Origin: NVTR01 sp036479015
GTDB taxonomy: Bacteria; Pseudomonadota; Alphaproteobacteria; Rhodobacterales; Rhodobacteraceae
DNA: 64,000 nucleotides
Assembly (NCBI GenBank): GCA_036479015.1
Contig: JAZGFB010000047.1
Coordinates: 124,001 to 188,000, forward strand
Direction: 5' to 3'
A program made the position numbers and the translations under genes. Of the stretch, positions 35,426-44,151 are shown piece after piece (positions within the stretch are counted from its first letter, which is position 1; every line of letters begins with the position of its first letter). The notes below the pieces were generated by a model. That model saw only the letters and a list, made by a program, of their open reading frames with translations. It did no database searches and was not told where the DNA came from.

Positions 35426-36283
35426 ATGGTAGAAAAAATCGACAAACGTGATCGGGCAAATCAGTTCCGCCAGCGGCTGGAACTGGCAATGCGCGAACAA
35501 GGCACCAGCCAAAGCGCGCTGGCACGCACAATTGGTGTTGACCGTTCAACGGTCTCCCAGCTTTTAAAAGACAAAGGCGCGCGCCTGCCCAATGCACAGG
35601 TGGTGGGGGAATGTGCCGCGGCACTGGGGGTTTCGTCTGACTGGCTGCTCAGCCTCAGCGAACGCCCGGAACGCACCGCAGACATTATGGCCAGCGCGCT
35701 TAGCGTCACCAAAGCGCCCCGCGCCATGATTGATGAACAAATCTATGATTGGCACCGCGAAGCTGCGGGCTACAAAATACGCCATGTTCCCGCGTCCCTG
35801 CCCGATATGTTGAAAACCGACGCCATGCTGGCATGGGAATATACCCCACATCTGGGGCGTTCGGCCGAACAGGCCATCGGCGCGTCCCGCGACCGGCTGA
35901 ATTGGATGCGCTCAAGCCTGTCAGATTACGAAATTGCTATGCCGATGCATGAAATGCAGGCCTTCGCCCGGGCCGAGGGCTATTATACCGGCCTTGCGCT
36001 CGATGTGCGCCGTGATCAGTTGCAACGCATCCTGAAACTATACGATCAGCTTTTCCCCAGCATGCGGCTGTTTCTGTACGACGCCCGCCGGGTTTGGTCT
36101 TCCCCGATCACCATTTTTGGGCCGCTTCTGGCAGTGCTGTATCTGGGGCACGATTACCTGGCATTCCGAGAGGCGCAGAAAGTTCAAAGCATCACCCGGC
36201 ATTTTGACTGGCTGGTACGCGAAGCTGCCATTCCAGACCGTGAAATAGTGCCTTTTATCAACGACCTACTGGACGACCTTTAA
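35426..36283 (+). CDS. XRE-family (Cro/CI helix-turn-helix) regulator
   Basis: A 285-residue protein with an N-terminal Cro/CI helix-turn-helix (residues about 12-70: FRQRLELAMREQGTSQSALA, then VDRSTVSQLLKDKG). The larger C-terminal domain (residues 95-285) has no family I recognise; it includes DWHREAAGYKIRHVPASLPD, which recalls the C-terminal domains of ligand- or peptide-sensing XRE regulators. Divergent from the DUF2061-desaturase genes. The mRNA may be leaderless. Confidence 0.82.
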   Translation: MVEKIDKRDRANQFRQRLELAMREQGTSQSALARTIGVDRSTVSQLLKDKGARLPNAQVVGECAAALGVSSDWLLSLSERPERTADIMASALSVTKAPRAMIDEQIYDWHREAAGYKIRHVPASLPDMLKTDAMLAWEYTPHLGRSAEQAIGASRDRLNWMRSSLSDYEIAMPMHEMQAFARAEGYYTGLALDVRRDQLQRILKLYDQLFPSMRLFLYDARRVWSSPITIFGPLLAVLYLGHDYLAFREAQKVQSITRHFDWLVREAAIPDREIVPFINDLLDDL

Positions 36284-36285
36284 CA

Positions 36286-36627
36286 CTACTGGGTGCACAA
36301 AGTTGAACGCCCGCCCAGACTGCCCAACACATCGTGGCAGCCCAGCATCGGTGTCACCGGCGCACAGGTCCCCGAGCGCGCCAGACACAAACCTTCGCAA
36401 TCCGTGCTGGCGCTGCACCGCTTTTCTGCGTCCCCAGTGGGCACAAAGCAGGTAAATAACCCGATATTTCCCACTTCTCCAAATCTGCCGTCCTTGGCCA
36501 AGCAGGCCTGGGCCTGGGCTTCAAGCGTTAGCGCACCACTGCCCACCCCGACAGCATCGCCAGTTTCGGCAACGTCCTGACATGAAGAAAGCACAAATAA
36601 TGCGCTGATAACAAACAATAATTTCAT
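36286..36627 (-). CDS. Small cysteine-rich lipoprotein
   Basis: A 113-residue protein starting MKLLFVISALFVLSSC, with lipobox LSSC and Cys at 16. The mature part has eight more Cys, mostly paired (AQACLAKDG, LFTCFVP, RCSASTDCEGLCLAR, GTCAP, LGCHDV, TLCTQ), suggesting several disulfides. An earlier ATG at 36642 is possible, but 36627 begins the signal peptide cleanly. Convergent with the XRE gene, with only 2 bases between. Function unknown. Confidence 0.7.
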   Translation of the reverse strand: MKLLFVISALFVLSSCQDVAETGDAVGVGSGALTLEAQAQACLAKDGRFGEVGNIGLFTCFVPTGDAEKRCSASTDCEGLCLARSGTCAPVTPMLGCHDVLGSLGGRSTLCTQ

Positions 36628-36643
36628 GATATATTCCATCACA

Positions 36644-37687
36644 TCAAAATGGCTGCGGATGCGCCCTATGGGCGGCTGTAATATCGCTTAACACATCCTC
36701 AGACAGCACAATATGCGCCGCCGCCAGACATGTTTCCAACTGCTCCGGCGTCGTTGAGCCAATGATGACCGAGCCCATAAACGGCCGCGTCATCCCCCAG
36801 GCAAGGGCCATTTGCACCGGGTCCAGCCCATGATCGCGCGCGATCCCCAGATAGGCATCAACCGCCGGCCAGACATTTGGCGTTATCCGCCCATTCAAAT
36901 CTGGCGACACCGCGCGCCGACTGCCCTGTGGCGTGGTATCAGGCGTGTATTTCCCGCTCAGCAACCCGGATGCCAGCGGCGTAAACGCCAGCAAATCCAC
37001 GTCTTCGTTATGGGACAACTCTGCCATATCCAGATCATAAGACCGGCACAGAAGCGAATATTCATTTTGCACCGACTGCACCCGCGGCAAGCCATTGTCT
37101 TTGGCCAGTTGCAACCATTGCGCCGTGCCCCAGGCGCTTTCATTAGACAGGCCGAAATAGCGAATATTCCCGGCATCTATCTGGCGTTGAATTTCGCCAA
37201 GCACCTCAAGCATGTGGTTCTTAATCTCTGCCCGGTCCTGCGCGATCGGGTCAAACGACCAGCTTTGGCGAAAATGGTATGACCCCCGGTTCGGCCAATG
37301 CAGCTGATACAGATCAATGTAATCGGTCTTTAACCGCTTAAGCGATCCGGCAATGGCCGTTCGAATTCCAGCCGGGCTGATCGGTGCGCCATCACGCACC
37401 ATACCTTGCCCGGCCCCGGTAATTTTGCTGGCCAAAACAACCTTTGAACGTTGGCCGCTCTTGGCGAACCAATTGCCAATAATGGCTTCGGTATCGCCGA
37501 CATTTTCAGCCAGAATAGGATAGGTTGGATACAGTTCAGCCGTATCAATAAAATTCACCCCGGCGGCCAGCGCCTGGTCTATTTGGGCATGGCCCTGGGC
37601 CATGGTATTTTGCATGCCCCAGGTCATTGAGCCCAGGCAAAGCGGCGACACATGCAGATCACTTTGACCCAGTTTTTTGGTTTCCAT
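36644..37687 (-). CDS. Aldo/keto reductase (Tas-like)
   Basis: A 347-residue NADP(H)-dependent aldo-keto reductase of the Tas/YghZ branch. Family marks: LCLGSMTWGMQNT at the N-terminus, NFIDTAELYP with catalytic Asp and Tyr, the active-site Lys in LASKITG, YQLHWPN with His, and SVIIGSTTPEQL near the NADP-binding C-terminus. The ATG at 37687 begins METKKLG, the family start. The substrate is unknown. Confidence 0.9.
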   Translation of the reverse strand: METKKLGQSDLHVSPLCLGSMTWGMQNTMAQGHAQIDQALAAGVNFIDTAELYPTYPILAENVGDTEAIIGNWFAKSGQRSKVVLASKITGAGQGMVRDGAPISPAGIRTAIAGSLKRLKTDYIDLYQLHWPNRGSYHFRQSWSFDPIAQDRAEIKNHMLEVLGEIQRQIDAGNIRYFGLSNESAWGTAQWLQLAKDNGLPRVQSVQNEYSLLCRSYDLDMAELSHNEDVDLLAFTPLASGLLSGKYTPDTTPQGSRRAVSPDLNGRITPNVWPAVDAYLGIARDHGLDPVQMALAWGMTRPFMGSVIIGSTTPEQLETCLAAAHIVLSEDVLSDITAAHRAHPQPF

Positions 37688-37748
37688 GGCATCTGTCCAA
37701 TTTGTTTGCGTGCACGATAGCGGTTTTTGCGCGAACCGCGACAATAAT

Positions 37749-37824
37749 GAGCGCCTGACGGCGCATTTCCTTTAGCCCTTCGGGCGATCACGCTCCGCGA
37801 GGGGATATTTAACAAAAGAAGAAG
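37749..37824 (-). repeat. Dispersed intergenic palindromic repeat, copy A
   Basis: Read on the minus strand, this 76-base element matches copy B at 41481-41560. It shares CGCCCGAAGGGCTAAA exactly (16 bases), AATGCGCCG-x-CAGGCGCTC with one mismatch, and TAAATATCC after a TTCTTTTGTT lead. It can form two small hairpins (GCCC-GAA-GGGC and GCGCC/GGCGC). It lies between the divergent aldo-keto reductase and MFS genes. Confidence 0.65.
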
Positions 37825-37893
37825 TCAAAGTGGTCACTTTAGGGGTTGCAGCCAGCAACCATCGGCGCAAACTGAGCCAAACAGGCCGGACCC

Positions 37894-39117
37894 ATGCGAT
37901 TATTGATATCCTTTGCTGCGCTATTTTTGTCAGTCATACTGTTGCAGCTTGGCTCTGGCGGGCTGGGGCCGCTTGACGCGCTGTCTGGGCTGGATGGTGG
38001 CTTTAGCCGCTCCCAGGTTGGCCTGCTTGGTTCGGCGCATTTTTTCGGGTTTTTCATCGGCTGCTGGTGGGCACCGCGGCTGATGGGCCAGGTCGGGCAC
38101 AGCCGGACATTTGCCACCTTTACTGCCACCGGCGCCATCGGCATCATTGCCCATACGCTGGTGCTGGATGCCAATGCCTGGGCGGCGTTCCGGGTTATGT
38201 CTGGTATCAGCGTGGCCGGGTGCTTCACTGTGATCGAAAGCTGGCTACAGGCCAAAGTCACCAATGAAAACCGCGGCCGCACCATGGGCGTGTACCGGGT
38301 GATCGATATTGGCGGCTCACTGGGGGCGCAGCTGTTGATCGGGGTGTTAGAGCCGGGCAGCTATATTTCCTACAATCTTCTTGCCATCCTGTGTTGTGCC
38401 GCCCTGATCCCGATCGCGCTGACCCGCGCCTCACCCCCGGAAACCCCCAAAGTGTTGCGTCTGCGCCCGGCATTGGCCTGGCAAATGTCGCCGCTGGCCG
38501 CCATGGGTGTGGTTGTGGCCGGCGTCACCACCGCCGCCTTTCGCATGGTTGGCCCGATTTATGGCATTGAGGTTGGGCTAAGCATTGACCAGATTGCTTT
38601 GTTCCTAGCCGCCTTCGTGGCCGGCGGAGCGCTGGCGCAGTACCCGGTTGGCTGGCTCGCGGATAAATATGACCGACGCTGGGTGCTAATTTTTCTGTCA
38701 TTTGCTGCCATGGGCGGCTGCGCGGCCACCATCGCCCTTAGTAGCGGCGGCACCACTGCTGTCATGTTTTCTGCAATACTGTTCGGCTTCACCACATTCC
38801 CAATATTTTCAGTGTCCGCCGCCCACGCCCATGACTTTGCCACCGCGAAACAGCGTGTGGAACTGTCTGCCGCCCTGATGTTTCTTTATGCGCTGGGGGC
38901 CATTGCCAGCCCGTTTGCAACATCCAGCCTCATTGAAAATTATGGCCCAGCGGCAATGTTCTATTTCATATCAGCCGCGCATTTCCTGCTGATCCTATTT
39001 GGCCTGCTGCGCATGGGCCGCCGCCCCACATCCAAAAGCCGCACTGCCTATATTTATATGCCACGCACATCTTTTGTGGTCGGACGAATTTTGGGCCGTT
39101 TCCGCGACCGGCGCTAG
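37894..39117 (+). CDS. MFS transporter
   Basis: A 407-residue major-facilitator protein with about twelve helices. The conserved loop 2-3 motif appears as GCWWAPRLMGQVGHSRTF and its repeat in the second half as GWLADKYDRRWVL. The C-terminal 25 residues are basic and cytoplasmic. The substrate is unknown. It begins after repeat copy A and is followed 54 bases later by metG. Confidence 0.9.
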   Translation: MRLLISFAALFLSVILLQLGSGGLGPLDALSGLDGGFSRSQVGLLGSAHFFGFFIGCWWAPRLMGQVGHSRTFATFTATGAIGIIAHTLVLDANAWAAFRVMSGISVAGCFTVIESWLQAKVTNENRGRTMGVYRVIDIGGSLGAQLLIGVLEPGSYISYNLLAILCCAALIPIALTRASPPETPKVLRLRPALAWQMSPLAAMGVVVAGVTTAAFRMVGPIYGIEVGLSIDQIALFLAAFVAGGALAQYPVGWLADKYDRRWVLIFLSFAAMGGCAATIALSSGGTTAVMFSAILFGFTTFPIFSVSAAHAHDFATAKQRVELSAALMFLYALGAIASPFATSSLIENYGPAAMFYFISAAHFLLILFGLLRMGRRPTSKSRTAYIYMPRTSFVVGRILGRFRDRR

Positions 39118-39171
39118 CCCTTTGCCCAGCCTTGCGCTAAAGCGGGTATTCAGGCGCTAAAAGGGCAGGCA

Positions 39172-40890
39172 ATGGCACGTATTCTGATCACCTCGGCAAT
39201 TCCCTATATCAACGGGATCAAACATTTGGGCAATCTTGTGGGCAGCCAGCTGCCAGCAGATCTGTATGCCCGCTACAACCGGGCGCGCGACCATGAGGTG
39301 ATGTTCATCTGCGCCACTGACGAACATGGCACACCTGCCGAACTGGCGGCGGCCAAGGCTGGCCAGCCGGTGGCAGAATTTTGCGCCCAAATGCATGTGG
39401 TGCAGGCCGACCTGGCCCGGGGTTTCGGGCTGTCATTTGACCATTTCGGCCGTTCATCCAGCCCGCAGAACCACGCCCTGACCCAACATTTTGCCGGGGC
39501 ACTGGCAGATCAGGGGCTGATCGAAGAAGTCAGCGAAAAGCAGGTCTATTCCAATACCGATGGCCGGTTCCTGCCGGATCGCTACATCGAAGGCACCTGC
39601 CCCAATTGCGGCTATGACAAAGCCCGCGGTGACCAATGCGAAAACTGTACCAAACAGCTGGACCCAACAGACCTGATTGAACCGCGCAGCGCCGTGTCTG
39701 GTTCCACAGATCTGGAAGTGCGCGAAACCACGCACCTGTACCTGCGCCAATCCGCCCTTAAGGACAAGCTGGACACTTGGATCAGCAGTAAGGCCGACTG
39801 GCCAATTCTGACAACATCCATCGCCAAGAAATGGCTGCATGATGGCGACGGTTTGCGCGACCGGGGCATCACCCGCGATCTGGACTGGGGCGTGCCGGTC
39901 AAACGCGGCGACGCCGACTGGCCCGCAATGGCAGGCAAGGTTTTCTATGTCTGGTTTGACGCCCCTATCGAATATATCGCTGCAACCCGCGAATGGGCTG
40001 ATGCAGCTGGTCGCCCGGAAGCCGACTGGCAACGCTGGTGGCGCACGGACAAAGGCGCGCAAGATGTGCGTTACGTGCAGTTCATGGGCAAAGACAACGT
40101 GCCGTTCCACACCCTCAGCTTTCCAGCGACGATCATGGGCTCGGGTGAGCCTTGGAAACTGGTGGATTACATAAAATCCTTCAACTTCCTGAACTATGAC
40201 GGTGGCCAGTTTTCCACGTCACAGGGCCGCGGTGTGTTCATGGATCAGGCACTGTCAATTCTGCCGTCAGATTACTGGCGCTGGTGGCTGCTGTCGCACG
40301 CCCCGGAAAATTCCGACAGCGAATTTACTTGGGAAAATTTCCAGGTATCCGTGAACAAAGACCTGGCCGATGTATTGGGAAATTTCGTTTCCCGCGTCAC
40401 CAAATTCTGCCGTGCTAAATTCGGCGAAACCATCCCGGAAAATGGTGCATACGGCGCCCCCGAAACCGCCCTGATCGCCCGTCTGCAAACCCACCTTGAC
40501 GCCTATGAAACCCACATGGATGCCATCGACATCCGCAAATCAGCGACCGAACTGCGCGCCATCTGGGCATTGGGCAATGAATACCTGCAAGACGCCGCCC
40601 CCTGGTCGGCATTCAAAACCGACCCGGACCGCGCCGCCGCTATTATCCGCCTGTCGCTGAACCTGATCCGGCTCTACGCTGTGCTGTCGGCTCCGTTCAT
40701 TCCCGACGCTGCCACCAAGCTGTTTGCCGCGATGAACACGTCGGATACCGACTGGCCCAAAGACATTGACACCGCCCTAAACGCCCTGCCCCCAGGTCAC
40801 GCATTCGCTGTGCCCGACGTGCTGTTTGCTAAAATCACCGATGATCAGCGGACGGACTGGCAAGCGCGGTTTTCCGGCACCAGAACTTAA
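39172..40890 (+). CDS. metG: Methionyl-tRNA synthetase
   Basis: Charges tRNA-Met with methionine; 572 residues, without the C-terminal tRNA-binding/dimerisation domain of longer forms. The HIGH-type motif is in PYINGIKHLGN, and a four-Cys zinc knuckle (CPNCGYDKARGDQCENC) lies near residue 143, as in the MetG1 class. VFYVWFDAPIEYI and MGKDNVPFHT are conserved. The KMSKS position reads QFSTSQGRG, so the signature is degenerate. As the only methionyl-tRNA synthetase in view it is probably the housekeeping enzyme. Confidence 0.96.
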   Translation: MARILITSAIPYINGIKHLGNLVGSQLPADLYARYNRARDHEVMFICATDEHGTPAELAAAKAGQPVAEFCAQMHVVQADLARGFGLSFDHFGRSSSPQNHALTQHFAGALADQGLIEEVSEKQVYSNTDGRFLPDRYIEGTCPNCGYDKARGDQCENCTKQLDPTDLIEPRSAVSGSTDLEVRETTHLYLRQSALKDKLDTWISSKADWPILTTSIAKKWLHDGDGLRDRGITRDLDWGVPVKRGDADWPAMAGKVFYVWFDAPIEYIAATREWADAAGRPEADWQRWWRTDKGAQDVRYVQFMGKDNVPFHTLSFPATIMGSGEPWKLVDYIKSFNFLNYDGGQFSTSQGRGVFMDQALSILPSDYWRWWLLSHAPENSDSEFTWENFQVSVNKDLADVLGNFVSRVTKFCRAKFGETIPENGAYGAPETALIARLQTHLDAYETHMDAIDIRKSATELRAIWALGNEYLQDAAPWSAFKTDPDRAAAIIRLSLNLIRLYAVLSAPFIPDAATKLFAAMNTSDTDWPKDIDTALNALPPGHAFAVPDVLFAKITDDQRTDWQARFSGTRT

Positions 40891-40903
40891 CAGGAGCCCC
40901 CAA

Positions 40904-41458
40904 ATGGCCGCCATCCCCCCGCTTTGCAACTTTGACTGGCACGCCCCTGACTTCAGCCTGCCCGCCACCGACGGCAAAACCTATTCACTGGCCGATATCG
41001 CCGGTGAAAACGGCACCCTGATCATGTTTATCTGCAACCATTGCCCCTATGTGCTGGCGATCCTTGACCGCATCAAACGCGATGCGGCGGATTTGCAAGC
41101 CCTGGGCATCGGCGTGGCCGCGATCTGTTCCAATGACGCCAACAGCCACCCGGATGACAGCTTTGAAAACATGGTAATCTTGTCCAAAGATCAGGGCTTC
41201 ACCTTCCCCTACCTGCATGACGAAACCCAGGCCGTGGCGCGCGGCTATGACGCCGTGTGCACCCCGGATTTTTTCGGCTTCAACAGCCAGAACCAGCTGC
41301 AATATCGGGGCCGCCTTGACGCCTCGCGAAAAGATGCCGCCGGTCCAGACGTGCGCCGTGATCTTTTTGAAAGCATGAAACAGGTGGCCCAAACGGGCAA
41401 AGGTCCAGAAATGCAAATTCCGTCAATGGGCTGCTCGATCAAATGGCGTGAAACCTGA
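40904..41458 (+). CDS. Thioredoxin-fold (peroxiredoxin/TlpA-like) protein
   Basis: A 184-residue AhpC/TSA-type thioredoxin-fold protein: HAPDFSLPATDGKTYSLADI, then LIMFICNHCPYVLAILDRI with a CNHC redox motif in the thioredoxin position, and VCTPDFFGFNSQNQLQYRG. Members are annotated as thioredoxin family or redoxin. No signal peptide. The ATG at 40904 has AGGAG upstream and follows metG by 13 bases, so the two may be co-transcribed. Confidence 0.88.
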   Translation: MAAIPPLCNFDWHAPDFSLPATDGKTYSLADIAGENGTLIMFICNHCPYVLAILDRIKRDAADLQALGIGVAAICSNDANSHPDDSFENMVILSKDQGFTFPYLHDETQAVARGYDAVCTPDFFGFNSQNQLQYRGRLDASRKDAAGPDVRRDLFESMKQVAQTGKGPEMQIPSMGCSIKWRET

Positions 41459-41480
41459 CCCCAGAAAACCTAACCCAGCC

Positions 41481-41560
41481 CGTTTTCTTTGTTCCCTAAA
41501 TATCCGCGCCGCAGGCACCGCCCGAAGGGCTAAAAACAATGCGCCGCCAGGCGCTCCGCC
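41481..41560 (+). repeat. Dispersed intergenic palindromic repeat, copy B
   Basis: Second copy of the element at 37749-37824, read on the plus strand: TTTTCTTTGTTCCCTAAATATCC, then the shared CGCCCGAAGGGCTAAA (41519-41534) and AATGCGCCGCCAGGCGCTC. It fills the gap between the convergent thioredoxin-fold and autotransporter genes, where its hairpins could also stop transcription. Confidence 0.65.
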
Positions 41561-41569
41561 TGATCCGCG

Positions 41570-43729
41570 CTAAAACTCAATCCGCAATCCAATTGCGGCT
41601 TCGGTGCTGTTTTGACCGGTGATATTACCGGCGTTCAGGCTGCGAACCGTGCGGAAAATAAGATCGGCCCCGTCCAACAACGCCACCCCGTACCCCACCG
41701 ATATATCCAACTGCCGCCCGCCGGGCGCTAGCGGCACATCTACCGTGTTAAACGCCGTGCCGCCCAGACCATTGGCCATTGGCAAAGCCACACGGGCCCG
41801 ACCGGACTGTATCGCCTCTGGCAGGCCCAGACCAATGGTGACACGGTCCCCCATTCCCCAGACATTGGCCATGGAATAGCTGACATTAAACGAATTGTAG
41901 CCAACCGGTGACAGGTTCATATCCTCAACACCGCCCTCCGGCACCGCAAAACCAAAGCTGCCCGACAGCGCCAGCTGCTGGTGGGCGGCCAGCGGTATGC
42001 CCCATTCCCAACGCGCCCCGGTATGACTGCCCCGGATACTGTGGGACGGCAACAGCGACTGGATGCCAACAAAACCAGCGCCCTCATGCAGCGCGCTCAG
42101 CCCCAGCCGGAACGGTGCATTTTTAGATCCAAAATCGCGTGACACAGCCACCCCGAAATTGCTGCCCTGAGCGTCGGGAACCAACATGGCAATGCGCAGA
42201 TCTTCAGCCTCAAATGACACCTCACGCCCGGCAGAGTATTTCGAAAAAGCCGAGCTTTTCACAAACGGATCGGCCGCTATACTGGCCAGATCAGCGGCCA
42301 TCAGATTGTTAATTGTGCCCAGCGGATCATAGCGCACAGCGCCCTGCGCCGTTAGCACACTGGCCGGCAAATCAAACCCCGCACCCAACCCATCGCTGGC
42401 CACCAGATCATACTGCGCCAATGAACGGGCCAAACCACCGCCCACCAAGCCTGCACTCAAAATCGCTGGGCTGCCCAACGGAACAGAGCCCCCACTGGAG
42501 CGGGGCACATACGCCCCCCCAATCGGCAAAAGTGCGGCCTTCATATTCAGAAATCCGTGGCCAAACTGATCATCATACCCATGGCTCACCCCTGGGGCAA
42601 AATCCACAGACCCTGTATGGGTGTAAAACCCATTCTCCGCCGAAGCCAACAACCGAACCCGCAATTCCTGTGCCGTTAGCGTTGGAAACGCCTCAGCAAG
42701 CAGTGCAATGGCGCCAGACACCTGCGGCGCTGCAAATGACGTTCCTTGCCAATAGAAATAACCGTCCGCGGCTTCAGCCGAAGCCCCGGCAACCGTTCCG
42801 TCCGCCGCCATGCACCAGGCTGCAGCCTCAGCGCAGGGCGCAGATATCAGGTCGCCTGACGTGATCGCGGTGCCCGTGAACGTGGATAAAACATTTACCA
42901 CTGCAATCCAGCTGCTTTCCAAATCCGGATCAACAACCGGCAAACCCATCAACAGGCTGGCACTTGTGAGTGTGGCATCATTAGAGGCGGCGAAAACTAG
43001 GACCGAATTGTTAGCCAAGTTGCGCATTGACTGCAAATACTGCTGGCCACTGCTCCCACTAAAAATGTAGTTAAAATCTGAAGCGGTCGCACTTGCGGAA
43101 AACCCGCTGGCTAAATTTGGACGAAACCCCCAGGAATTATTCTGAACGATAGCCTGTGTTGCGATGGCCTGATTATTAGCGTTTGTTATGGTCAAGTTAC
43201 TATCAAACAATCCCAATTGCAGATCCGCCCCCGGTGCAACACCAATTATACGACCGGAATCAGCAACGCCCGCAGCAACAGATGCAACCCCGGTTCCATG
43301 GCTTTCAATATCACCTTCACTGTCCAAAATTTGTCCGGCCGCACCATCGCTGGACGTGATAGTTTTACCATCAAACTCCTCATGAGAAGTTAAAAACCCA
43401 GTATCTACGATTGATATTGTTTGCCCCGCGCCGGTCAACCCGGCAGCATGGGCATATTCGACCCTGCCATTTGCAATTGAATAACTACGGTTGGTTGGAT
43501 CACCAAACCCCGTTGGCCAGACAAAATTTTGCACAGTATATAGGGGGTTTAATGTCCGTAACGCAGCGGCCGCAGCCTCATAGGGGGCGAAATCGGTGAC
43601 AAACGACATCGACAATACGGTTGCCGGATCATGGGAAACACGAATGCTGGCAACCGGATCATCCGTCGGGTTACAGGCCGCAAGCAGCCCCATCCCCGTC
43701 AAAGCCAACACTGAACTCTTACCAATCAT
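41570..43729 (-). CDS. Subtilisin-like (S8) autotransporter with lipoprotein signal
   Basis: A 719-residue secreted serine protease. The N-terminus MIGKSSVLALTGMGLLAAC ends in a lipobox (LAAC, Cys19). The S8 catalytic triad is complete: Asp109 in SIVDTGF, His144 in ESHGTGVASVAAG and Ser331 in GTSFAAPQVSGA, with the oxyanion Asn in AASND. The last 200 residues are strand-rich with alternating hydrophobics and end in LRIEF, a C-terminal aromatic typical of outer-membrane beta-barrels. This layout resembles the neisserial lipoprotein autotransporter NalP. The ATG at 43729 is preferred over a TTG two codons upstream. Confidence 0.87.
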   Translation of the reverse strand: MIGKSSVLALTGMGLLAACNPTDDPVASIRVSHDPATVLSMSFVTDFAPYEAAAAALRTLNPLYTVQNFVWPTGFGDPTNRSYSIANGRVEYAHAAGLTGAGQTISIVDTGFLTSHEEFDGKTITSSDGAAGQILDSEGDIESHGTGVASVAAGVADSGRIIGVAPGADLQLGLFDSNLTITNANNQAIATQAIVQNNSWGFRPNLASGFSASATASDFNYIFSGSSGQQYLQSMRNLANNSVLVFAASNDATLTSASLLMGLPVVDPDLESSWIAVVNVLSTFTGTAITSGDLISAPCAEAAAWCMAADGTVAGASAEAADGYFYWQGTSFAAPQVSGAIALLAEAFPTLTAQELRVRLLASAENGFYTHTGSVDFAPGVSHGYDDQFGHGFLNMKAALLPIGGAYVPRSSGGSVPLGSPAILSAGLVGGGLARSLAQYDLVASDGLGAGFDLPASVLTAQGAVRYDPLGTINNLMAADLASIAADPFVKSSAFSKYSAGREVSFEAEDLRIAMLVPDAQGSNFGVAVSRDFGSKNAPFRLGLSALHEGAGFVGIQSLLPSHSIRGSHTGARWEWGIPLAAHQQLALSGSFGFAVPEGGVEDMNLSPVGYNSFNVSYSMANVWGMGDRVTIGLGLPEAIQSGRARVALPMANGLGGTAFNTVDVPLAPGGRQLDISVGYGVALLDGADLIFRTVRSLNAGNITGQNSTEAAIGLRIEF

Positions 43730-43971
43730 TACCAACCGCCTATTATCAAAACTTGCATGGACACGCCGCAGCAGCGCTTACATTCGACAATACGTTTGAA
43801 CTTTGACGGACAACACGCCCGCAAAGCTAACTGGCCCATACACTCAAATGTTAAGTTTCGTTAACGTTTTCGCCAGTAAGCTGATCGTTTTCCGGCTAGG
43901 GTGACCAAAATTACACAGTCTGCCCCGTCATGCCCGACCCAGCCCCATTTCAGGCCGGTCTGGGGTGACAA

Positions 43972-44056
43972 TGGTGCGGGTGAAGGGACTCGAACCCCCA
44001 CACCTTGCGGCGCTTGGACCTAAACCAAGTGCGTCTACCAATTCCGCCACACCCGC
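43972..44056 (-). tRNA. tRNA-Leu (anticodon UAG)
   Basis: On the minus strand a class II tRNA folds. Acceptor GCGGGTG pairs with CACCCGC, and the D-arm contains TGGCGGAATTGGTAGACGC. The anticodon stem CTTGG/CCAAG holds loop TTTAGGT with anticodon TAG, the long variable arm is CGCCGCAAGGTGT, and the T arm is GGGGGTTCGAGTCCC-like. The CCA end is encoded. Length 85. Confidence 0.97.
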
Positions 44057-44151
44057 ACGTGGCGCCGCTTTAGCAAAGCTTTCCGGCACATGCGAGGGGT
44101 AATCGTTCTGCTTTCCAAATATTTCCCCGCCAAAGGCTGCGGGTCAGGCCC

